Source of the DNA: Sabethes cyaneus
Lineage: Eukaryota > Arthropoda > Insecta > Diptera > Culicidae
Assembly (NCBI RefSeq): GCF_943734655.1
Contig: NC_071354.1
Span: 70,847,044-70,911,043 of the forward strand
Direction: 5' to 3'
Length of the DNA stretch: 64,000 bases
Shown here: in pieces, positions 57,000-64,000 of the stretch
Numbering within the stretch: the stretch's first letter is position 1
How the letters are laid out: each line of letters begins with the position of its first letter
Program-made: the position numbers and the translations under genes
Notes under the pieces: generated by a model
The model's input: the letters and a program-made list of their open reading frames with translations, nothing else
Database searches by the model: none
What the model was told of the DNA's origin: nothing

Positions 57000-57880
57000 T
57001 AAGGACTGTCTACCAGAAACATGGTCAATGAACGCTGGGTAACACCCCTACAACGGACCATTTTCAAGATTGGGAGTAGGAGACGCCAGCGGAGGAATGG
57101 ATGGAAGGAGTGGATTGTTCCATCTACAAAAAGGGTGATGGGTTCGAGTGCAGTAACTATCGTGTATAACGCTAGTGAACGCCGCCTATAAAGTACTCCG
57201 GATCCTGTAATGCCGGCACAAGGTTTCGCAAGGAATTATCAGATGGGCTTTACGGGAGCTAGTGCAACTGTGAACCACATTTTTACCATCCGACAGATCT
57301 TGCATTAATGACGGGAATATTCCGCACGCATTACATCTTTATCGACTTTAAAGCAGCATACGATACAGTCGATCGAGGCAATGGCAGCTATGTTAGATAA
57401 TACGCGAACAGGGTTTTTTCGAACCAACTGTGTTGTGTTCCGATGTGTTTCGTGCGCATTCCAGGGACACTCTCGGTGTGACCCGACGGTGGAGGCAATC
57501 TACGCAAAACGGAGTCTGAAAGCTGAGCTAAAAATAAATACGTCGAAGTCCAAACACATTGAACACACAGGCTCAAAGCGGACAAACGCGTGCCTCCCGC
57601 GGCGACGTCGCTGGTGATCGCAGACAATAACACTAGTAAAAAGATCTAGTGGTGTATTCAAGTGTGAAATCGGGCTTACTTTACCCTTCGCAAAACGCTA
57701 CAATCAAGGAGCATACGCCGCCGTACGAAGGTTACAATCTACAAACCTCTGATTAGATTAGTAGTTCTTTACGGACATGGAGCTGTGATGCTGCTCACTG
57801 TATAAACTAAAAGCGATGAATGGCGGATAAGTATGGACCACGAGCTATAACTTCTGCTTGGAGAGATTCCCATCAGCCAA
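57000..57880 (+). pseudogene. RTE-like reverse transcriptase pseudogene
   Basis: Plus-strand blocks: AGKDC at 57000, EEWMEGVDCSIYKKGDGFECSNYR at 57090-57170, RIPHALHLYRL/HYIFIDFKAAYDTVDR in shifted frames at 57320-57375, then a jump to LRKTESES, ADNNTSKKI and LRKTLQSRSIRRRT. The catalytic FADD region is deleted. Highly broken. Confidence 0.75.
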
Positions 57881-60215
57881 ATTCAGTATGCTATATACGT
57901 TTTTAAGACAAGCAGTATGCTGTGGGAAAATACGTTTTTTTTAAGACAAGTAGTCATTAAGACAAATAATCGGATGAACATCTTTTCTAATAAATAACAT
58001 AAAATAAAATAAATCAAAATACATAGCAGCATTGCAGGCCATCTCCTTAATTAGAGAGTACTTTCAAGTCCATATTAAATAGTCTGAGAATAGCCAATAC
58101 TTCAATATGAAATAATTAGTTATAAAAAATAGCTTTCCCGCTTTCTCTGAATATTACTGAACTTACGGTTAGCTAAGTTTTCCCAGCACAATAAGAACCA
58201 TCTTAACAATCTTTCCAAAAAAACAAAGATTCATAACAAAGTAAACATTCATCAGTTCCGCGCTGTCCATATCTCTCCGAAAATCATAATTGATTTATTT
58301 GCGCTCACCCTAACACGGGAAACCTTTCACGGATGAACTGGTCACTGAACCCTTATGATTAATGGCCTACCTGAGCACGTAACAAGCTCTGCGTTACTTC
58401 CCAGGTAAAATGACAAACCCGTAAATCAACGCCCCTGCTGCTGCTGCTACGGTTGGCTCGGAGGAGAGACCAACAAAACTAATAGTGGGTTCCTACAAAC
58501 AAGGTTCTAGACTAACTACCACTTATAATCAATGAGCATACGGTTCGGTTCGCGTTTCAGAACCGGAAAATGTCCTATCGTCAGTATGTTTATTTTTACT
58601 AGTTGAGGGCAACGACGACTTCCAGAATCATACCGGCAATTAACTAACCATAAATTAGACCACGGAACGTAGAAACCCTGTGATTAATATTTTCTTCTGC
58701 ACAATCGAATGAAGCTTATACGAAATTAATCTCTTGTGATCGCCTTTTGCCCGCTAGTCCACAGAAATTGGATAGTAGTTTCAAACTGTTTCCTTTTATC
58801 TCAGGCAAATATTGCGGCATCTGCGCGATGAAGAAAAAAAACTGGATACACAATTGTAATATCATTTGTTACGCCTGTCAGTTTCATTCCATTGTACAAC
58901 ATTTAATAGTCAAATCCTCTTATGACCAACAAAAGATCCGCCGCAATCCTACGGAGAGGTAGTGACCAATGCTGATAGATTTATGATCTTTTGCATATGC
59001 CAGGATAACCGGTCGGAAATTAAAAATAAAGTCATCATAACTGACACAGTCTTTCCAGCCATAGCATTCCCTTTCTTGGGTTAGGTACCGACTCTTTGCA
59101 TAGAAAATAAAAGGAACAAATTGGCATGTAATTAGGTTTAATTGTGCTACTCAGCACTGCTACTGGTAGCTGATGGTACTCCTTCCTGCACGATGTCAAT
59201 GTCGCCGCTGCTGATGCTGCTAACTGAAGTTAACCCATTGGTATCGCAACGTATCCGCCATCTTCGTCGGCGCGACACGGAATGGTATAATGGTGATGAC
59301 TATCTTGCCAGGTATCTGCTAATGAAGAAAATGACACTTACCCTGTTCACGAGAGCATTAACATATGTACAATTGCCCTAGCGTCGGCCGTTCGTTCCGT
59401 TCTTCTGTTGTTCAATTTTCCGCAACAACAAAAAAAAACTATGAATGCAAAAATAATTGCTCCATTCACTCGAAGCATTGAGAATATTAATTAGCCTTTC
59501 AGTAAGGCTGTAATAAATGTCGCTACAAACTTTAAGTGCAAACTATAAATATCGGATAATGATGAACGGCTCAAATCAAAACACGTCATAAATATCTTGA
59601 TTGCGTATGATTATGTTAATAAATATGATTATCAATTAATTTGTTACAAGCAATGAGCCATAAAACTTCTTCTAAAGTCCTTACAATGTGTGCCAGATGA
59701 ATTGTGCCTCGATTATTAATTAGTATAACAGCATCCATCAATTAAATGGTTTTCTAGTCCTGATAGACAAAAATTTTAGTAGACAATCTTTACAGAAAGG
59801 ATTTTGTTATAACTTCCTCGCTCTAACAGTTCCTTCGAGTATTCACATTAACATAAATTAGCTTGTTGATCCTACATCGTCCCTTGAGACTATCCGGAAA
59901 ACATGTTGTAAACATATTTTCCTTAAAAAAATGATCAAAGAAATTTTCAAAAACAATTTTTCACAGCCATCAAGTACCAAGTACTGATACACTATGTACA
60001 TGCTGCTCGAGTGTGACTCTGTAGGTAAGGTAATTACTTGATGCACACGTTACACTCTCATGGGTGCGCGCCTTCCTCAGCAACCCCTCCCTGTGCCCTG
60101 TCTGTCGATGCCGCTGCGCTGGCTGCTGCGCGCTCGCTGCCACCATCATCGATGATGGACGGATGTTGGATGATGTGATGATGTTGCATAAAGCTTTTAG
60201 CGAGTTGTAAGTGCT
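57881..60215. other. Unassigned AT-rich sequence
   Basis: 2.3 kb without element ends or domains. Short features: GCTGCTGCTGCTAC near 58437, TTTTTAAGACAAG duplicated at about 57900 and 57939, a CCGCTGCTGATGCTGC run near 59203, and CpG-rich 60060-60150. The 79-codon frame at 59142-59381 has no motif. Confidence 0.4.
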
Positions 60216-60223
60216 GCTACTTA

Positions 60224-60275
60224 CAGGGGCGGACTGGCCCACCGGGCAACTGGGCAAATGCCCGGTGGGCCCCAG
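60224..60275 (+). mobile_element. hAT terminal inverted repeat (single end)
   Basis: CAGGGGCGGACTGGCCCACC is a typical hAT terminus. It continues through GGGCAAATGCCCGG to GTGGGCCCC. The opposite end was not found downstream, so the hAT copy is broken or replaced by the satellite that follows. Confidence 0.65.
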
Positions 60276-60299
60276 TAAAAATTTCGTTGTTACACAAAA

Positions 60300-61990
60300 T
60301 GAGATTTTCCAAAATTTCTATTTCAATACTTTTTCTATGACTCACGAATGTTCGATTGCTAGGGCCCCATGATTCATGAAATCAGCCGATTTGATTATTG
60401 AAAATTCAGCTTCAAATGGGACTGTTGGGGCCCCGAACTTTAAACCAAAATATCTCTTTCGATTAAACTTTTTCTATGACTCACGAATGTTCGATTGGTG
60501 GAGCCCCATGATTTATAAAATCAACCGATTTGATGATTGAAAATTCAGCTTCAAATGGGACTGTTGGGGCCCCGAACTTTAAACCAAAATTTCTCTTTCA
60601 ATTAAACTTTTTCTATGACTCACGAATGTTCGATTGCAGGGGCCCCATGATTTATAAAATCAACCGATTTAGTGATTGAAAATTCAGCTTCAAATGAGAC
60701 TGTTGGGGCCCCGAACTTTAAACCAAAATTTCTCTTTCAATTAAACTTTTTCTATGACTCACGAATGTTCGATTGCTGGGGCCCCATGATTTATAAAATC
60801 AACCGATTTGGTGATTGAAAATTCAGCTTCAAATGGGACTGTTGGGGCCCCGAACTTTAAACCAAAATTTCTCTTTCAATTAAACTTTTTCTATGACTCA
60901 CGAATGTTCGATTGCAGGGGCCCCATGATTTATAAAATCAACCGATTTAGTGATTGAAAATTCAGCTTCAAATGAGACTGTTGGGGCCCCGAACTTTAAA
61001 CCAAAATTTCTCTTTCAATTAAACTTTTTCTATGACTCACGAATGTTCGATTGCTGGGGCCCCATGATTTATAAAATCAACCGATTTGATGATTGAAAAT
61101 TCAGCTTCAAATGGGACTGTTGGGGCCCCGAACTTTAAACCAAAATTTCTCTTTCAATTAAACTTTTTCTATGACTCACGAATGTTCGATTGCAGGGGCC
61201 CCATGATTTATAAAATCAACCGATTTAGTGATTGAAAATTCAGCTTCAAATGAGACTGTTGGGGCCCCGAACTTTAAACCAAAATTTCTCTTTCAATTAA
61301 ACTTTTTCTATGACTCACGAATGTTCGATTGCTGGGGCCCCATGATTTATAAAATCAACAGATTTGATGATTGAAAATTCAGCTTCAAATGGGACTGTTG
61401 GGGCCCCGAACTTTAAACCAAAATTTCTCTTTCAATTAAACTTTTTCTATGACTCACGAATGTTCGATTGCAGGGGCCCCATGATTTATAAAATCAACCG
61501 ATTTAGTGATTGAAAATTCAGCTTCAAATGAGACTGTTGGGGCCCCGAACTTTAAACCAAAATTTCTCTTTCAATTAAACTTTTTCTATGACTCACGAAT
61601 GTTCGATTGCTGGGGCCCCATGATTTATAAAATCAACCGATTTGATGATTGAAAATTCAGCTTCAAATGGGACTGTTGGGGCCCCGAACTTTAAACCAAA
61701 ATTTCTCTTTCAATTAAACTTTTTCTATGACTCACGAATGTTCGATTGCTGGAGCCCTATGATTTATAAAATCAACCGATTTGGTGATTGAAGATTCAGC
61801 TTCAAATGAGACTGTTGGGGTCCCGAACTTTAAACCAAAATTTCTCTTTCAATTAAACTTTTGCTACGACTCACGAATGTACAATTAATTGGGCCCCATG
61901 GTTCATGAAATCATTTAAGTTGAGCTGTTGGGGTCCAAGCTCCGAAAATATTACCAGCTTCAATTCTGAGTATTTAAAAGTAGAATTAGT
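60300..61990. repeat. 139-bp satellite, 12 units, with a 278-bp higher-order repeat
   Basis: The anchor CTATGACTCACGAATGTTCG occurs at 60335, 60474, 60613, 60752, 60891, 61030, 61169, 61308, 61447, 61586 and 61725, exactly 139 apart, with a decayed twelfth unit at 61864. Units 3 to 10 alternate. One type has GCAGGGG, TTTAGTG and AATGAGAC. The other has GCTGGGG, TTTGATG (or TTTGGTG) and AATGGGAC. This makes four 278-base dimers. Each unit contains GGGGCCCC twice. Units 1, 2, 11 and 12 are the most divergent, as expected at the edges of an array. Confidence 0.95.
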
Positions 61991-62044
61991 ATTTCATCCG
62001 CAGTTATTTGACTACTTATAAATATTGAACTGTCGGCTTAAGCT

Positions 62045-63790
62045 CCATACTCAGTTTACTTCAGTGGCGACGGTCCGTTATCGATCCTGCGCCGAATTAA
62101 TTATGGTCCTCCAGTACTCAATCCTGGGCTACCTTTCTTCAAACCCCTCGAACACCAGCTGAACGTGCATCATCCTCGATAGCGCACATCTATCAGTGCG
62201 ATGTCTACTCCGAAGTCTATGGCCTCTTCTTGATTCTATGCTTAAAATAATTTTGGTTACTCTTACGTCGGGCATTCTAGACACGTAACCAGCCCAGCGC
62301 AGACTGTCACACTGTACTATCTTCATTATAACAGCATATTTACATTCTTAATACAGCTGGTGGTTCATGCGTCTGCGCTACACGCCATTTTGGATTTTGC
62401 AATATTACGCTAAATCTCGAAGCATTCGTCGATCAGCTTCTTTTAGCGTCCATGATTCATGTCCGTAAAGGGCCACCGAAAGGATTAGTGTTCTCTAGAG
62501 CGTCAGTTTATGCGAGTTTGCAAGCTACGGGACTTCAGCTACAAAATGTAATGCCTGCGTAAAGGCCAATTTGCAGCTGCAATTAGTCGTTTTATTTTGC
62601 GACTTACATCGTTGTCACATGTCACGAGCATACCAAAATATATTCAGTTCCTCTTCGACACCAACACCATTTGGATTTCCTCGCCATTTACTTCGTTTTG
62701 GCGGTGTTAATGGTAAGTGCCAACTTCTCAATAAATGACCTAAAGGCTTCTTTCGCTGCTCTACTTTTGATTTCGGTGATATCGACGTCATCCGCAAAAT
62801 CAAAAAGCACGTGAGGTCTCATCTGCCATTCTGACTCATAATTATCCAGCGTCATCCATTACTGATCCAGCGTCACACGAATCAACGTAACTAGTTCTGT
62901 GGGAAAACTATGTCCTAGCGTTAACTGTCACAGCTCATTTCGTTTGATTGAATCATATGCCGCCTTGAAATCCAAAAAATATGATGAGTCTGCAAGTTGT
63001 GTTCCCGGAACTCGTCAGTTACTAGACGCAGGGTAAATATCTGATCTATCGTGAAGCGACCTTCATGAAAACCAGCTTGATACTCGCTGACGAAGAACTC
63101 AGCTAACGGACTCAGTCTAAAACACAAGATAGGGAGAGCAACTTATAGGCAAAATTGAGCAACGTAATGCCTTGATAGTTTTTACTCTCAAGTCGATATC
63201 CGTTTCTAAAATTATGGGAAATGAGGCCAATCAACCACTCCTCCGATATTTATTTTTTTCCATATTCTGTTCTTGACAATGAGGCGGCGAATCGTTTCGT
63301 ACAGCTGTTCGCTCCCCGCGTTTAGAAGTTCAGCCAGGATACCATCGTTTACAGCAACCTTAGCGTTTTTCAGCTCACTGATTGCTCTTTTGACCTCCTC
63401 CTGTGTTGATGGCTCCACAGTTTGGCCGTCGCTCAAAATTCTTATCCTGTACCTGCTGCTCTTCGTGTTTACTTCTCTATTCAACAGCGTCTGGAAATAC
63501 TCTTCCACCTGGCTGCTACCGTAGTTTTGTCAGTAAGCAGGTTGCCAGCACTATCAATGCACATCACAGGCATGGCAAAATTCTTGCACCTGACCTTTTT
63601 GTAGAAACTCCGTGTGTCGTTGCTGACGAACCTCTCATCTGGAGTGGCGAGCACGTGCTCTTCGTACTGGCGTTTTAGACGGTGAGTTCTTTTTTCCACA
63701 GCTCTACCAGGACGAACTAACAAGATTCGCGCAGAGTCTAGGGCATTCCTCACATTGGAATCGTGTGAAGAAATTCTACAGAGGATTCGC
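62045..63790 (-). pseudogene. RTE-like LINE, linker through 3' end
   Basis: Minus strand: frame 63481-63753 (EHVLATPDERFVSNDTRSFY, NLLTDKTTVAARWK) is the linker. Frame 63212-63508 (EEVKRAISELKNAKVAVNDG, ILAELLNAGSEQLYETIRRL) precedes the fingers. Frame 62921-63127 (YQAGFHEGRFTIDQIFTLR, THHIFW) is the fingers. Frame 62129-62326 (DSLRWAGYVSRMPDVRVTKI) is the C-terminal domain. The palm with FADD is deleted (about 62830-62920). The 3' end lies near 62050, where GTCGCCACTGAAGTAAACTG on the minus strand resembles RTE 3' ends. Confidence 0.82.
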
Positions 63791-63977
63791 GCAGAATACC
63801 TTGCTTATAGAAGCAGGATTCTTATAGGAGAATTCAAGAGTTTAATCCCAGGGATAGCTATAACTCGGCACGGGAATCGTTTGCACTATGAACTGTTCTG
63901 TTCTGACGTGTAGACGCAGTAAGCTACTCATATATATTGAACTATTGACATCATATTATTTATCACGCAAATCAAAT

Positions 63978-64000
63978 CAAATATTCACGCTGCGGCAGAT
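63978..64000 (+). pseudogene. Start of another RTE-like fragment, cut by window edge
   Basis: AAATATTCACGCTGCGGCAG matches AAATATTTACACTGCGGCAG at 7858 with two differences, the QIFTLRQ block of the RTE RT on the plus strand. Only this scrap is inside the window. Confidence 0.55.

Overview
The window looks like one intergenic or intronic block of an insect genome, most likely a culicine mosquito (Aedes type). Three things point there. It is AT-rich and dense with decayed transposable elements. It holds many fragments of an RTE-like non-LTR retrotransposon of the JAM1 kind known from Aedes. It also holds an ITmD37E transposon, a Tc1/mariner group best known from mosquitoes. The species is inferred from recalled family features, not from a database search. 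I found no rRNA, canonical tRNA gene, CRISPR array, operon or bacterial feature, and no intact host protein gene. The only host-gene candidate is one 93-base exon-like segment on the minus strand at 48600-48692.

Layout. 166-1240 is a GAT microsatellite with a 17-base minisatellite carrying about 26 perfect TGACGTCA palindromes, followed by a T-rich low-complexity tract to about 2330. 2336-11050 holds RTE fragments in both orientations, a foldback MITE with an 8-base target duplication (5681-6072) and a second LINE fragment. 13848-14359 is a short Helitron-like element. 15459-18270 holds pieces of three kinds of non-LTR reverse transcriptase and two TA-flanked MITEs. 18683-20804 is a Tc1/mariner element broken by two nested insertions, and 22071-23367 is an ITmD37E copy with both TIRs. 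28200-33260 holds more RTE fragments, a second foldback MITE and a mariner pseudogene split by about 800 bases. 34770-35939 and 39418-39847 are long-palindrome retroposons with 11-12 base target duplications. 40549-42549 is a 2 kb TIR element. 42560-44289 holds LINE remains, including a 312-codon open RNase H frame. 46280-47960 is RTE. 51415-51925 is a (CA) run of about 255 copies. 52480-56400 holds a Tc1 pseudogene, inverted SINEs, a third foldback MITE and a CR1/Jockey-group LINE. 60224-61990 is a hAT end joined to a 139-base satellite with a two-unit higher-order repeat. 62050-64000 is RTE again.

How the parts relate. Every recognisable coding sequence belongs to a mobile element. Nearly all are interrupted by stops or frameshifts, and several reverse transcriptases have lost a catalytic aspartate (FAYD, FADV and CAVD in place of FADD; YVDV in place of YADD). 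The informative content is the insertion history: element inside element, exact target duplications, and one locus where an empty paralogous site 0.35 kb away shows what was inserted. I found no evidence for a new functional system. The least ordinary objects are the palindromic retroposon family, the foldback MITE family with a conserved centre and divergent ends, and the TGACGTCA array.
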